From Leptodontidium sp. MPI-SDFR-AT-0119 (Eukaryota; Ascomycota; Leotiomycetes; Helotiales; Leptodontidiaceae): a DNA stretch of 64,000 bases. The translations under genes were made by a program, and so were the position numbers. The notes under the pieces were generated by a model that saw only the letters and a program-made list of their open reading frames with translations, did no database searches and was not told where the DNA came from. Each line of letters starts with the position of its first letter. Position 1 is the stretch's first letter. This document shows, piece after piece, positions 1 through 12,896 of this stretch. The stretch lies in NCBI GenBank assembly GCA_020726505.1, contig JAHLEZ010000005.1, forward strand, positions 3,038,001 through 3,102,000, in the 5' to 3' direction.

Positions 1-244
1 CTACAAGTATGTGAAATGCTGCGAAATGCCAATCCCCACCGATGCCGCAATGCTAAAACCGAAGCACAAACCCAACCCAACCCAACTCCTGTCCATGTAC
101 CCTAGTGAGAGAAGAAATTCAAAGAAGAAGAAAAAAGTAGATGCCCTTCACAATGCTTGGAAAATCGAATGGGCGCGGTAGAATGTAAAGCCACTCAGAA
201 ACGATGATCCTGATGAAAAACGCCGATCCGGTGACTGAGAGAAT
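1..244. other. 3' flank of whi3
   Basis: Sequence downstream of the minus-strand whi3 stop codon. It holds A/T-rich and purine-rich stretches that could be 3' untranslated sequence. I see no gene or structured element in it. Confidence 0.5.
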
Positions 245-1975
245 CTATCTTCCCATCATGTATGCTGGAGGAAAACCATTGTTTGCGCCATTCAACATTG
301 CTGCTGGACTTCCTGCGGTCATAGTTCCATTGTAAACCGGTCCGGTCCATCCGTTGCTGTTTCCTGGAAATGAATTTGCTGTGTATTGCGTTGCTGCTCC
401 ATTCATAGGGCTCATAGCACCGGCATACCCCATTCTATTCGGAGCAAGTCCTGGAGGAGCAGCAAGACCTGGTGGAGGACCGCTAGCTGTACTGAATGCT
501 CCTCCTGGTCCACCTATCATTGCTCCATTCATACCCTGCATTGGTACATTCGAAGGTCCAGGTGAAGTCATTCCTTGTCCAGATCGAACGCCGAGAGGGT
601 TCTTTGAAAAGCTCAATCTGATGCCTCCCTTGATGCTGTTGTGAAGAGGATGACCGTACAACTCATGAAGAGCCTTGGTTGCGAAAGAAACGTCCTCAAA
701 TTCAACAAAACACATCGGACCGTTCTGCTTGGTTCTGAAACAAAGACGCTTGTAGCCACGTTGCTTCGAGAACATAGCCTTCAGTTCATCCTCGGAGGTG
801 TCGATCGGAAGATTCCCAACATAAAGGGTATTACATGGCGGGTTTTGATCGGCGGGGTTGACTGGAGGAAAATTGTGTCGTTGATAGTGCTGACTTCCGA
901 GTTGATAATTGACGGGGGGTCCACCGTTCGTCAGTGTTGGAGACATTGGATTGGTGTGAGATGCCATGGTATGTGGAGTCGGAGTAGCGAACGTAGAGGA
1001 AATGGATGCCGGACCCGCAGCATTTGTGTTGAGGGACAATCCAGCCATACGAGAGATAGGGAGTTGGGGGAGGGTCTGTCGTCGTCCTTGAGCAGGTCCA
1101 TTCTCGGCGTATGCAACTGGATCCTTCAGAAGCTCACCGGTCTCATCATCGTCAACGGAATCGTTATTGATCAGTGATTTCCCCGTGATTCTGGTTCGCT
1201 CGTTCAGATGATTTCCAATCGGGGACTGAGGCGAAAAAAGGCTCTGGTAGTGGGTACTGTTCTCGGGATTGGGAAGTTCATTGCTTGAATATGCGCCATT
1301 ATTTGTTGGCGATACTCTCTGTGCGTTTTGGAAAGAGCCGTTGAATCTGGAGGATTGACGAGGGGGTGGGCCAGCAGACGATGCTGTTGACGAAGTGGAA
1401 CTGGAGGGACCAGGATTCGAGGTGTTGTCCACGGTGTATCGTCGGGATGCGGTAGGGCTACCATAGTAGATCTCGACGATCATCTGTGCATCGTTCGCGA
1501 CATTCGGCTTCCCATCTAGCATATTCTTCGCCTCGAGGGCACCTGCATGGGATTTGAAGCGCAATATCGCGGATCGAAATCCAGGGTCTTCGGACCTTTC
1601 GGACGACAACACCTCAGCTTCCGTAAATTCCTTAGACCAAACAACCATCAATCTTAAAGTATCCTCGGTTGTGTTCAATGGTAGTCGTCTAATCTGAACG
1701 GAGCAAGGTCCTGCTGTGAAGGCACCGGATGACGTTTGCGCACCGTTGGCTCCACCCTCTCCAGTGAAAGGGTTCATAGTAGTCATTGACAGCGACTGAT
1801 ACGGCGGTTGCGAACCATTGGAGGGACGAAAGGCCGGGCCAGGTTGGGAAAAGGTAGAAGGGTTCATGGCATGCTGCGGTGTAAAAGACGTTGCGCGATC
1901 TGACAGCGAGTAGTATTGAGCGTGAGGATGTGAGAATGCGGTGCTTGCGCCAGGAAGTTGTTGGACCGCGTTCAT
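245..1975 (-). CDS. whi3: Whi3-type RNA-binding protein, two RRM domains
   Basis: A single-exon protein of 576 aa. RRM1 spans about residues 91-170 (starts [10 protein letters not shown]) and RRM2 about 382-458 (starts [17 protein letters not shown], with the RNP1-like segment [11 protein letters not shown]). They are separated by a long Ser/Pro/Asn-rich disordered linker, and the C-terminal tail is Gly/Pro/Met-rich. This layout, and RRM2 followed by [10 protein letters not shown], is typical of the Whi3/Nrd1-like family, which binds mRNAs such as G1-cyclin transcripts in yeast and controls cell-cycle timing and cytoplasmic mRNP assembly. The frame is open 46 codons further upstream but begins there with TTG, so the first true ATG (MNAVQQ) is taken as the start. 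The gene is preceded by a long pyrimidine-rich leader. Family assignment is strong. The role in this organism is inferred from homologues. Confidence 0.93.
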   Translation of the reverse strand: MNAVQQLPGASTAFSHPHAQYYSLSDRATSFTPQHAMNPSTFSQPGPAFRPSNGSQPPYQSLSMTTMNPFTGEGGANGAQTSSGAFTAGPCSVQIRRLPLNTTEDTLRLMVVWSKEFTEAEVLSSERSEDPGFRSAILRFKSHAGALEAKNMLDGKPNVANDAQMIVEIYYGSPTASRRYTVDNTSNPGPSSSTSSTASSAGPPPRQSSRFNGSFQNAQRVSPTNNGAYSSNELPNPENSTHYQSLFSPQSPIGNHLNERTRITGKSLINNDSVDDDETGELLKDPVAYAENGPAQGRRQTLPQLPISRMAGLSLNTNAAGPASISSTFATPTPHTMASHTNPMSPTLTNGGPPVNYQLGSQHYQRHNFPPVNPADQNPPCNTLYVGNLPIDTSEDELKAMFSKQRGYKRLCFRTKQNGPMCFVEFEDVSFATKALHELYGHPLHNSIKGGIRLSFSKNPLGVRSGQGMTSPGPSNVPMQGMNGAMIGGPGGAFSTASGPPPGLAAPPGLAPNRMGYAGAMSPMNGAATQYTANSFPGNSNGWTGPVYNGTMTAGSPAAMLNGANNGFPPAYMMGR

Positions 1976-3130
1976 GCCTCTGTTGTACAAAAGTGAGAAT
2001 CGAGGACAGAATGCGACCGTGGCGCTGGAGAGCTCGAATGTAAGGACGCGCTCGCGGTACTGGACGCGACGTGACGGTGATGCTGCAGAGCCCGAGGAAA
2101 TGGGAGGTATCAAGTATCAGATCAAAAGACGGGCGCAGTTGGGGGGACGGGACGACTTGAGGTTGCGCGAATGGGGGGCAAACGCTGGAAGGGCGAGTAG
2201 TAGTGGGAGAGTGAGGTCAGGTGTAGTGAGGTGGTAGGTCGAGGTGAGTGAGGTGTGTGGTGCGCGGTGCGGATATGTTGTCGCAATGGTTGTGAGAGGT
2301 GAGCAGTCGAATATGTGAATCCGGAATTCAGGTACGCTGGGCTGGCTGGCTGGCTGCTGGCTGTGCTGAGTGGCCGTGCGACCCGCGTCTGGCAGTTCGA
2401 GTGGGAGTGGGAGTGGCAGAGACAATGGTGGCGGGAGTTGGTGAAGGAGGGCGGATAGGATAAATGCTCGCTCGCTCGCTTTGATGCTCGGGGGGTGCGC
2501 AACGGGGGGCGGGGCGTGGAGGTCAGTCGAGAGTAGGAGTGGGAGGAGGAAGTGCGCGCGGATGATTGAGGCTCAAGACTTTTCGTGATTGTCAATGAGG
2601 ATATAATTTTGAAGGAGCGTCGGGGAGGTTGAGTGGAGGAGGATGATAGTGGTGGGTGGTGGAGGTGGAGGTCGAGGCAGTGTGTAGTGCAGTGGAAGTG
2701 AGAGTGGTGGAACTGTATGTAGTAGTGGATGAGCGAGGTCTGGAAGGTTGATTGACGGGGGGTGGTCGGTGCAGGTTGCAGATGTCGCAGAAGTTTGTCG
2801 AGGAGAGGAGGGCGGAGGGACGGACAGGGACAAGGAGCGAGGACTTGAGAGAAGCCCAGGCCAGACCAGACCAGGCCACTCAAGACAAAAGCAGACTTTG
2901 GGGGGCAGAGCTTGGGGGGACTGGACTTGGGCTGCTTCTGCTGGCTGCTGTGTGCTGCTCCCGGTCGGAGTGTTTTCTGAGTGGCAGAGACAAGGGAAAT
3001 AATGGGGAGACGCCTCGAACGAACTGTTGTGAGAACAGGGAATCTGCAGGGGGATTGGCTCGAGCGATAAGGCAGAGTGCGCTAGGGGAGGCGCTAACAC
3101 CCGTCTGCAGCCTTTTGTGCCGCTAGCTGG
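1976..3130 (-). promoter_or_regulatory. Long pyrimidine-rich 5' leader/promoter of whi3
   Basis: On the whi3 sense strand this stretch is strongly C/T-rich, with runs of CTC, CCA and CAC. Several overlapping minus-strand frames of 95-253 codons are open here only because TAA/TAG/TGA are rare in such sequence. The longest starts at TTG and has low-complexity Ser/Pro/His composition. I read it as a long 5' untranslated leader, possibly with an intron or upstream ORFs, rather than coding sequence. Long leaders are common for fungal cell-cycle regulators. Transcript ends cannot be seen from sequence. Confidence 0.5.
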
Positions 3131-5173
3131 TTGGTGTGACCAGGATGATCCTGGCCACAGGATCCTTGTTGTACCTTGGTCTTGGCGTCGACAGGGGGGG
3201 TGCAGGTGGTGCGTGCTTCTGAAGCGACCGGGAGGTGAGGGCGAGGGTGGTGTGGTGTGGGTGGTGTGGGTGAAGTGTGGATTCAGATAGATAGATAGAG
3301 GCTGTGTGTGGATGGGAGGACGTGAAGGAGAGAAGAGAAAGCAGAAGTGTGGATAGGGAATTACATGTACGAAAGAAAGTACCTACGTAGTGAGAGAGTG
3401 AGAGAGGATCCTCAATTGGTAGCCAACTTCAGCCTACTGTAGTCCTCGACGATAACAGTATCGCGGGGCGACTTAGAGTGCGACTTCGTAGTATTGCAGC
3501 AGCTGAACCTGACCTGACTGACCAACAGCTGCTCCATTCAACCCCATGCAGCAGTACCTACAGTAGTCCTAGTGTCTACCGTCGGCTCTAGTTTGTTGTC
3601 TCTTTGGAGCCTCCAGCTTCCTGGGCTGTTGCTGCGAGCTACTCCTGCTTCTGCTCTAGCTCTTCTGCAATAGAATGATCCGTTGGCCCTGACTGGTCCC
3701 ATCGCTTCTCTCCGGATTATCCTGTGTGTTGTTGATCCCCATCCCCTTCGATGACCTCTGGCTCCACGTTATGCTCTCGGCCATCGGCGAGACGTTCGTT
3801 GCCAATTCCGCTCCATTCCAAAGCTAATTCCAACGTGCTCCCATCTATCTATCTATTGCAGACAGAGTACGGAGGAGGACCCGTGTGCCTGCCGCTCAAG
3901 TGGAGACTCCCACTGCCCTGCCCGAGAAGGCTGCATGCTGCAGACGGGAGGGGATGGGGGGACAGATAAAGATAAAGATAGGACCGAAACACAGACCATG
4001 CTCTTCTCTTGAACATCAACTCTCCGATCAGGGGACTGGACTGAACTAAACTCGGGAAGTCGGGAGAGAAAACTGCTAGAAAGCACACAGCCATGAATGA
4101 TACCTCCCTCCGTAGGTGAATACTTGTACGAGCCTCACTCACATGGAAAGAAAGCGAAGTCCTGTCAAGTAAGTAAGCAATCATCACAAGCAAAAATCTC
4201 GAATCAAATCAAAAGGTCCAATTTCCCCCAGAATCTCAATTTTCAAGTAACCTTTCGGCTGCCGGAAACGCGGAGGAGAGCTAGCTGGGATTTTCCGTAA
4301 GGAGGATGGAATCCTTGGTTGATGGCCAGGATGCATTTCTAGGTAGGGTCAATATCTTCATTCCCTTCATACACCTCGGTCGCTTTTGTTATCTCTACCT
4401 AGGTGCATAGTAATCCATTCTCCGTCTACTTTATTAAGTATTTTAGGTGCTGCAAAATACTCAAATACAAGCCTGCAACCCTGGGGAAAGCCCGCGCATC
4501 AAGCCTAACATATGGCATATCAAGTTGGACTGATAACGGTGGTCAAGGAGGTGGGTCAATGTATGCTTTTGTTAGGCATCAGATTTCAAAAATAGGTCTG
4601 AATCCCAGGCCCAGCCTCGAGGGGGTGTTGGTGCCAGTTATCCATGTGTCTCAAGTTCGTTTGACGTTTTGAACCCTTCCTTTCGTCATCGCATCGGGTT
4701 GGGGGTGAGGGTGAGACTTCAGGGTCCTTCACTTTGCGCTCCCGAACCGACCTGCCGATAACATGTGAAATGTGATACGATATGATGTGAATGTGATGAT
4801 CATTGAGGAATGCTAGAGTAGAATGCGATAAATCTTAGAAACAATCGAATTATATTGGCCCTAGAGCACGAATAACGCGCGCAGGAAGGACAGGACAGGA
4901 CCCTGAAATATTTGCACAGGACTTTGTTGAGGTAGGGAGAAATACATGCATCATCAGTAGCGGCAGCAGCAAGGTCTGGTCGCGTGTGACGTTGAATACC
5001 CTCCTCTTCTCTATTTCCCATGTTATTATCTATCCACTGGATCATCAGAATCTCCGTCTTCCAAGTGACCCCCAATCTATCCTCCCCAGGGTTACTGTGC
5101 GGTTACACAGACCTCCACGCAGACGAAGAAATCAACACGATTGAATCTTCGGGAGACATCAGACAGGGGAAGG

Positions 5174-5189
5174 CACACACACACACACA
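5174..5189. repeat. (CA)8 microsatellite
   Basis: Eight uninterrupted CA units in the gene-free region. Confidence 0.9.
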
Positions 5190-6364
5190 TTCAACTTAAT
5201 GGACGGCTAATGTCGAATCCTGCTGGGACTGGACAACACAGCACCCACACCACACACCCTCTCTCTCTCCCTTTTTTCTGGAACTCTGCTGGTCTGGTAA
5301 ATGCAGCCCCGAGAGTGTCTCAGATAAAGCCTCCTTCCCTCCATCCCTCCCTCCATCAAGCGGGCGCATCGCCGTATCAATACCCATCCACTATGCCATC
5401 CATCCCATCATGCAGGCCCGAGGGTTGGCTGTAACTTCGTACTTCTACGGCACGGTACTTGAAAAGAAGAAACCACATGGCATCGAATCTATCAAATATG
5501 GCAGACCCACCGCCCCCCGTCCCCTCCCTGCAAACGCCAGTTCTGACAGCGATGGAAAAAAGTGACTGCTCGGAATCCACTCACTGGCCACGTTCACGAT
5601 TTCAGATTTCCCAGATGCGACTCTGCGGCGCCCTCCTTTATCTTTAGGGAGCAGCCCCCAAAGGAAGAAGAAGAAAGTTAGAGGATTTTGGCGCTAGCTG
5701 GCGCTGGCGCTGGCCCTTCCTTCTGGACGTTTACTTCGTAATAGGATGGATAGTTGATAAACGCTAGACATTAACCACTCACTCACTAACTCTAGAGTAA
5801 CCACTATATACTGTACTGTATGCCCGTCACACCGCTCCCTTTCCTTTCTCGAGCTGAGCTACGTAGGTATCCTACCTACCTATGGGATTGTTCTCTCCAG
5901 AACATGCATATGCGGTTCGTTCGGTACCAGGAAGTTCCGGGGCCGCGTATTTACAGAGGTCAATATCGAGAGGGAGATATTCAAAATCAAGACTTCAAGC
6001 TCGAGATCAGGATTCAAGATCAAAATGTAATGCCGCACTCCAGTCCAGTCTCGTCTAATCCTCTCCTCTCCTTTCCCGTTCTATCTCACCCAGTCCAGTA
6101 AAGTATCCATCCATCCATTCATCTTTCCTAAATACCACCCCTCCCATCATTGGCAAGCTCAGAAGCTTTGACGCCCTCCTCTCCCTGCCAAACCCTCCCA
6201 CCCACCGACCCAAAAGACAACCCCCGGTCGAAAAGCACGGTTGAACGGCTGGCGGCCTATGAAAAGACCACATCCGGCGTGAGATCCTTGATCCCGGCTG
6301 CGCTGTTTAGCGTAACGGAACGGAGTAAGCTTGGAGGTTGTCGGTGTCGCTGTCGCTGTCGGTC

Positions 6365-6406
6365 TGAGGGTTGAGGGTTGAGGGTTGAGGATTGAGGATT
6401 GAGGGT
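6365..6406. repeat. Six-copy 7-bp tandem repeat, TGAGGGT/TGAGGAT
   Basis: Six 7-bp units in the order TGAGGGT x3, TGAGGAT x2, TGAGGGT. It superficially resembles telomere DNA, but the period is 7 rather than 6 and it does not match TTAGGG. Confidence 0.85.
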
Positions 6407-7137
6407 GGGAAGAACCTTGGTTTGGGGGGCATGCCCTAGCTGTTGTGAGGGGAGAGGTGGAAGACCTGAGAGGGGGGTTGCTTTTGCACGGCTTATCTTC
6501 ACCGTGCTGGCGGGTGTGACGCTGAGCCTTCGAGCTTCCCTGCCATGCTCTGCCCTGCCATGCGACTCCGTGCGACAGCTCTCCCCGAAAATCTTTGAGG
6601 ATCGGCAGTGGAAGCAAGGGGGAGGGGACATGGACTGGCCCAGACGGTGGGCACGGGAGAAGAGGTTTTTCCGATGCGACGACGAGGATGAGGACAAGGT
6701 AGAGAGGTGAGGGAAGATATTAACGCAGACGTACTGTACGAGTACCTTGAGCAGATGCAGACTCGATGCAGTCAGTCGTCGTGTGCCCAGGTACAGGAAT
6801 TATTCGCTCTCGTGGCTTCACATCCAACTCGACTTGTCCTCGTTTCGAGCCAGCTACAAGCAACCAAGCTACTGTATTCCAGTGCTGCTATCCTATCAAT
6901 GTGGGGTCAAGCTCTCCAGCCTTTATCGATAACTTGCCGTATCAATGGGAGAAAGATACCAGACCGACCAAACCAGTCAATACCAACTATATCATGCCCT
7001 TGATAACGAGCCAAAAGAACAAATCAGTGTTTGAACCTCCTCCATCTCGTCTTGCCTCTTCGCTTCTCGTCTCGTAGACGCAGCCATTCGCAGTGCCTCG
7101 ATGCCCTGCATATTATTCCTCCCTCCAACTGCAATGC

Positions 7138-7200
7138 AGACGCAACGCAGATAGGTGCAGACGCAAATGCAGATGCAGATGCAGCAATAAGTAACTGCAG
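7138..7200. repeat. Degenerate GCAGAT/GCAGACGCA hexamer-type repeat
   Basis: Repeated GCAGAC, GCAGAT and GCAAAT words in a short block. Imperfect, and within the gene-free region. Confidence 0.6.
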
Positions 7201-8433
7201 ATGCCTATGCCTCTGGGCTTGCTTGAAGGCAAAGGAGGGGGATGCGATGCCCTGGCATGATATGACATGGCACGGCATGGTATGCCAGCCACCCTTCTGC
7301 TCAACTCGCTTTGAGTCGGGACTGGATGGTTGTACGACTGGTGTAAAGAGGCGACAGACAGGACAGACAGACTAGACTCTCTTGATGTATCCGCACTCCA
7401 AGAGATGCTTTTGAGCCTGGCCTCTAGGAACTGTAGGTACTGTAGCGTACCATACAACAAGCACATCCAGACGAACGGTTCGCGGAGTGAGATCCTCCAC
7501 ACCCACCCTTTTAAGTCGGCTGGCTCCAAGAGATCCAAATCTTAACAACCCATCAGATGATATCTCTAGCTCTAGCCTCCAACGAATACCGGCAAACGAA
7601 CCCTCGCCCCGTTCCTTACCAACTTGCCGATCTTCTATCAAGAACTACTAAACAAGCAAACCAAAAAGGAATCATGAGAATTAGTACACACCACCACCAC
7701 CACCAACACACATACATTCCCAACGTCCCTCTCCAACAACCAGGTCAGAGGATCAGAAGCCGTGTTTGCCACCTTCCGACGAAATGGCGTGGCTTCATCC
7801 ACCCCTCCATCCACCCACCACAGGAACAAACAAACAAGGCTGTGGACGCATCTTACTTATCCTGGGTTACATGCCTGCCTGCCTGCCTGCCCTATATCTG
7901 AACACCGGCACTCAATATCAGCCAGCCAGCCAACCAGCCAGCACGTTCAAAAGCAACAGAGCCAAAAAAGAAAACACACATGTTTCTACCATGCCTCACT
8001 CCAATCTAATCCTTATCGCAGACGTCCCTCTCTCAATGAGGCTTTTTTCTTCTACCAACCTTTACTGTACTGCACCCTACTATCCCGAATGGAGCACATC
8101 CGGATTAACACTAGGAGATTAATCCGAGCCGGGCTGGCTTCCAGTAACCACTCATGTGCCAATCTAGCTAGTTCTACTGCAGCACAATCCATCTCCTTCC
8201 CCCTCCTCTCCCGGGTCTCTCTCATGCATAGCCGCGAAAGCATATTCTTGCTCCAACCTCTCCTCCGCTAAGTGGAAAGCTAAGCTACCCTACCATATCT
8301 CACGAGCTTACGCTACTTGTTAAAATTCCCTTAGCTCGACCTCGACTAGCCGACAAGCACGCATAGGCCGGTCTGTATGGCTAGCTCGAGCAGGCACACG
8401 AAACCTGATTAGTGCTTATTCATGTCTCAGGTC

Positions 8434-8477
8434 CCATCCCATCCCATCCCATCCCATCCCATCCCATCCTATCCTAT
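8434..8477. repeat. (CCCAT)n pentanucleotide repeat
   Basis: About nine 5-bp CCCAT units, the last two drifting to CCTAT. A simple-sequence repeat outside any gene. Confidence 0.9.
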
Positions 8478-10800
8478 CGGTACAGAAGCCGTGAGGCTCT
8501 TATTTCCTTTCCCTCGCCTTTTTTTTTTGGTTGAGTGGACGATCATGTGATTCTATATTCTACCCCTCTTTTACCTTATGGTTGAGGAGCAGGAGGAGGA
8601 GCCGAGCCCAAGCGCTTGGGATTTGAGGAGCTCGAGCTCAAAGCTCAGAGCCCAGATCCCGAGAAGAGGAATGGGCTTGGATATCTAGGGTAAGCATTAA
8701 GCATGAGACAATGTTTGTCATGATCCTTCCGTTTCTGCCGATGTCGGGAACGAGACCGGTCTGAGTCCAAGCCCGTTGGCGGTTGATAGAATTCTCCGAT
8801 CGGGAACGGGTGGGTGGACGACGGTTGGGAAACTCAAATTCGAGCGCACGCACGTGTTTGACAATGCACGTGGTTCGCTCAGGAGGTTTGTTGATACTTT
8901 GCCGAGCGTTCGTGGAGTTGAAGCCGAGGGGATGATTTTGGGATTAAGATACGCCGTATACTTTACTGTTAGTATGCGATGCTTCGCAGTTCTATTGCTC
9001 TCTTTTATCGCGTTTACTTACCCAGTACTTTAGTAAACAGGTACTCGAAACCATCACCAGATACACCTTCTTCCTCCTTGTCACGTTCCAGCTTGAATGC
9101 ACCCAGACATGCAATGGCCTGATATATGTCTACCTCTATCTGACATGTGAGACAAGTTTTTATCGTCTTCTATCCAGTCCAGGATCCAGCTACCTGGCAG
9201 CACCAGGCCTAGAACATCTTTCTGCGTTCCTCCCATTCCTCAATTTCCAGGACAGCGAAATGCTCCCTTCTCACATGTCACATTACTCCCGTGCTCTCAT
9301 CAACAATCGATCCCTTATTACCTTTCCTACTTTTCTTTCACGAATTCTCAATGCGTCGTCTAATTCCCAGCTACGCAATCTTTTTCCACGCAACAAAAGT
9401 CCTCACTTTCCACTTACTGCAGAACTCCCCATCTTCTTGTTAATCTCTCCTGCCAAAAATCAGCTCAGTAGCCTAACACTCAACTCCAATCCTGATCCTG
9501 ACCCCCGAATCACGAAGTTCTGCTTCGGTTTCCAGAACTTACTCGTCAAATACACACCTCGCTTAAGAAAGCTGGAGTCTTGAAGAGATTAATCGCAGCT
9601 ACTTACTTATATTACAACTCTTGTAAATGCTATAATCGTTTGGTATCACGATCAAGACAACTCTCTACTCTCCTCAAACGCAGTATTTAAGTGGCACACT
9701 CGCTCAGTCACCCAAACCACAGCTCCTAGGATTCCCAAAAGCGGTGCGGAACTACCCCCCCCCTCCCCGGCACGATGGTGAGAGCTCGAGCTCCTCACAT
9801 ATCCACCTCACTTGCGTAAAATTCCCTCACTTTATATCACAAATGTCTTACAGACACCCTTCAATCAGTTAGCTTGCAGTCATACATTTGTATACCTTCG
9901 GTATAACCATATCTGTCCCGCAGAAAATTCTGATCTCTATCGCTGGTATGATGACAGAATCGCGAGTCCGGCCTTGTGGCAAGGTGGCAGTGGCGAGTCA
10001 GCTTTTCCCCCTCACTCTCACATAATCCCTCTTTTCCGACGCCTATAATGTATTATTACCGACGAGCGGGTTGAGATCAGCCCTGGCCCTAGGGATATGT
10101 GTAGTTGCAGTGATAATTACTATCTAGCCACCTCACAGCCAAATCCAGTCTTCAACTTCTTACTTATTCAGTGTGAAGTGATGTATTAGTGAAGTACGAT
10201 AGCCTTTAATCTTATTACTTTGCGTTCAATGCTTGATGGCATACTTGGGGTCGTGTCTACCTTTTCCAAGATGCTAATTGCTGTTTCTGATTGATATGCC
10301 CAATGAAGCAAGTCATTCTCAGTTACTCACATTCCATCATTCCGCTCCTCTCTCCCGAAACCGGAAATCCTCACCACTTTAGCTTCGAATACTTTCCTAG
10401 TGTTTTTTTTGGTAAAGCGAGCTAGTAGTTGAGTGATTGGCTGGCTGCGCTTACTGTGGCGATGAGAATGTGATCCAGAAAGTCGTTGATAGGATGTGGA
10501 CAGTAGATGGGATAGGGCCGAGTCTAGCACTGTGTGGTATTGTATTGTGTCAGCGCTTGCTTGATAGAGGATACGAGCGGCTATTTTCTAGCGGTATATG
10601 TAGATCCCAAGTTCATCACACGAGACACTTATCAGCGAACCCTGCAGGGCAGGCACAAATTCCACTGAAAAGCCAGCAACTAGACACGGGCCAATAACGT
10701 TCTTAATCCACACTCCTTTGTCCCCAGATACCCAATTTAGGTACCTTACCGACATCACCAAGCACCAACCTTCGTAATCTCAGTAGAAACAAGCATATAC

Positions 10801-12896
10801 TCAACCGCGGGAACGCTCTGTACCAGTATCATACGATACAGTAGCAATCCTTGATTACCTCGCAGGATAACTAACCGTGTAGACTCCCTTTACGAGATGT
10901 TTACTTGCTGTACGAAGCAGCCAAAATCCGTGTCCGGTGAAGCGACTTACGAAACAATTTACCGACTATATACTACCTAGGCATACAAATTCACTGTGAA
11001 GATTAAAACTAAAGATTACTCAAATCCGGGCTCTTTCTTAAAGTCAATGGTCTAAAATGATTTAAGTACTTTAAACAATAGGGTTTTATTCATTGACAGG
11101 TGTAATAAAAAAGTGCGAAGGTCAATCAGCTACTTGGGTATAGGTAGTCTTTGCTTCACAGTTTCACCGGAGACGAATTTGGCCTGCCCGGATGCTTCAG
11201 ATAGCAGGGCTCGTTTTAGAGAGGTCATGGATTATTCAAAAAAAAAAAAAAAAAAAAAATTCTCCTTGTAGACTTAGGTGGCGGCAGAAACAAGGACACC
11301 CCTTTAATCAGGTGAAAAAATACCCTTGATACTTGAGGAATCAAGTGAATTTGTCCTTGCATGGCACCTTGACGATCAAAAGATTATAAATACAACGCAG
11401 TACGGATAGAATCGTAATTCTACATAATGCAGTATAATACCAAAAGAAAGCCAATGATCTGAGTTTCATTCACCTCTCACCATATCCAAGTCTCTTTCCG
11501 AGTACAACCCCTCGATTTGGCATGATAAGCAAGCCTTGCCCTCAAAGTCGAGCCAGTTATCGCAGCCGTATGGCGTTTCATCAGTTATGCGAGCTGCCAG
11601 GAAGAAGTAGCATTAGTATTTGACCTCGCCCAGTCGCCTCAAATATGGTTCGACAGGCTGCTCTTTCTTTTCTATAGACCCCGATCCTCCTTTAGAAAAA
11701 CTTACTTTCTTTCTATAAATCCTAATCTTTCTTCGAAAGAAGCTTCTTCTGTTTCTTTAGGTCCCGATCCTCCTTTAATGGGTCGTTTGTCTTGATCTTA
11801 ATGTTAGTGCAAAGAAAAATGTTCCGAGGATTCGGGAGATCGGGTGATTAAAGTATGACTTGTCAAGGTACCGATTGAGATAATTCTTGACTTCCAGTGG
11901 GAAAAACCACTTCTACAAATATGAGAGGTTTTCAAAGTCTGTTCTGAAACAAGCTAACCCTCGTTTGGAATCTCGAAAGGCTTGTAATTACCACCAAAGT
12001 AAGATCTTGAAGACTTATACCTTCTTATATAGGGAATAAAGAATCTTCAAAGGAACACGCCTATTACGTGTTACATTCGACATACACACTGGTAATCTAA
12101 CGGGGGAAAAAAAGGTACTGGAAATGAGGAATGGTATTATTTATACCTCTCTGGAACTAACTAATTTTATTGTGATTTGTGAATGTCTTTTGGAGGTGGA
12201 GTTTTTGTGCATATCTCATCTATGGCTTTATGAATGTCTTCCCTTTGGTTCTTGAGTCACACCTCACTCTGCTAATATACCTACTGAGAGATGATATAAA
12301 ATTTCTGCAAATTCTGTCTTTGACAGTAAAATAAAATACAGATCCAGTCACTTGGCTTTTTGAACTCCATCTTTGTGCGCATAGGTCTCCAAGATCAGTC
12401 AGTGATTGTGACAAGTTTATTCCACAATGTCGTATCGCCTTCACTTTCACCCAGTTTCCATACAACAGTACATACAATTCATCCACGCATCTTTTACAAA
12501 CCCGAGCCATTCATTGATTCTCTTCGGACTTGATTCCTGGGTTTCCTATTGATATTTTCGAAGCTGTGGTTCTGCAATAAAATTTTCAACACTTTCCTTT
12601 CTTAAATCGACGCAAAAAGGCAATGTCTTAGTGTCTTGAAAGCCCGAGACCAACCAGAGGAACAACGTAAAATCTATCATATTCGGCTCGCAGAAATAAT
12701 ATTGCAAAACAACCACCAAGTGCAGCCATCCTCCATCTCTAGGTTCTCTCAACATACATCGTGCTGCATAATTACCAGCCAGTGAAAATTCGCCAACGCA
12801 AGGCTGCGCGGCAGGGTTCGATGCGGCATGCATACCCACCACATCCTGGATTTCTTTCCTTCGTGACTTTCTAGCCTTCTTCTTCCAGAGTTAATC
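10801..12896. other. AT-rich intergenic stretch upstream of the HET gene
   Basis: Visibly richer in A+T than the coding parts of the window. It contains a 22-nt poly(A) run at 11238-11259 and a 15-bp direct repeat (CCCGATCCTCCTTTA) at 11680-11694 and 11763-11777. Two minus-strand frames of 96-98 codons (12220-12510 and 12546-12842) show no recognisable domain. The composition would suit a decayed repeat, but no transposon ends or domains are visible. Confidence 0.45.
11238..11259. repeat. 22-nt poly(A) run
   Basis: Uninterrupted A tract on the plus strand. It could be the tail of a retroposed sequence or a simple homopolymer. I could not identify flanking target-site duplications. Confidence 0.85.

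Larger units (their letters stand above)
3131..10800. other. Gene-free region with scattered microsatellites
   Basis: About 7.7 kb in which I find no ORF with convincing codon structure, family similarity or splice-linked exons on either strand. Contents are short tandem repeats (listed separately), a small palindrome at 3140-3154, polypyrimidine patches and many frames of 60-170 codons without recognisable domains, several starting at non-ATG codons. It could hold promoters or non-coding transcripts, but nothing identifies one. Confidence 0.55.

Noticed and set aside
2122..2883. 253-codon minus-strand open frame in the whi3 leader
   Set aside because: Starts at TTG, has low-complexity Ser/His/Pro composition, and overlaps two other equally open frames in pyrimidine-rich DNA.
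6365..6406. Telomere-like GGGTTGA repeats
   Set aside because: The period is 7 bp and the unit differs from TTAGGG. It lies inside the window beside ordinary unique sequence.
12220..12842. Two minus-strand frames (96 and 98 codons) before the HET gene
   Set aside because: No domain, no linking splice signals and AT-rich DNA. They overlap the expected HET promoter.
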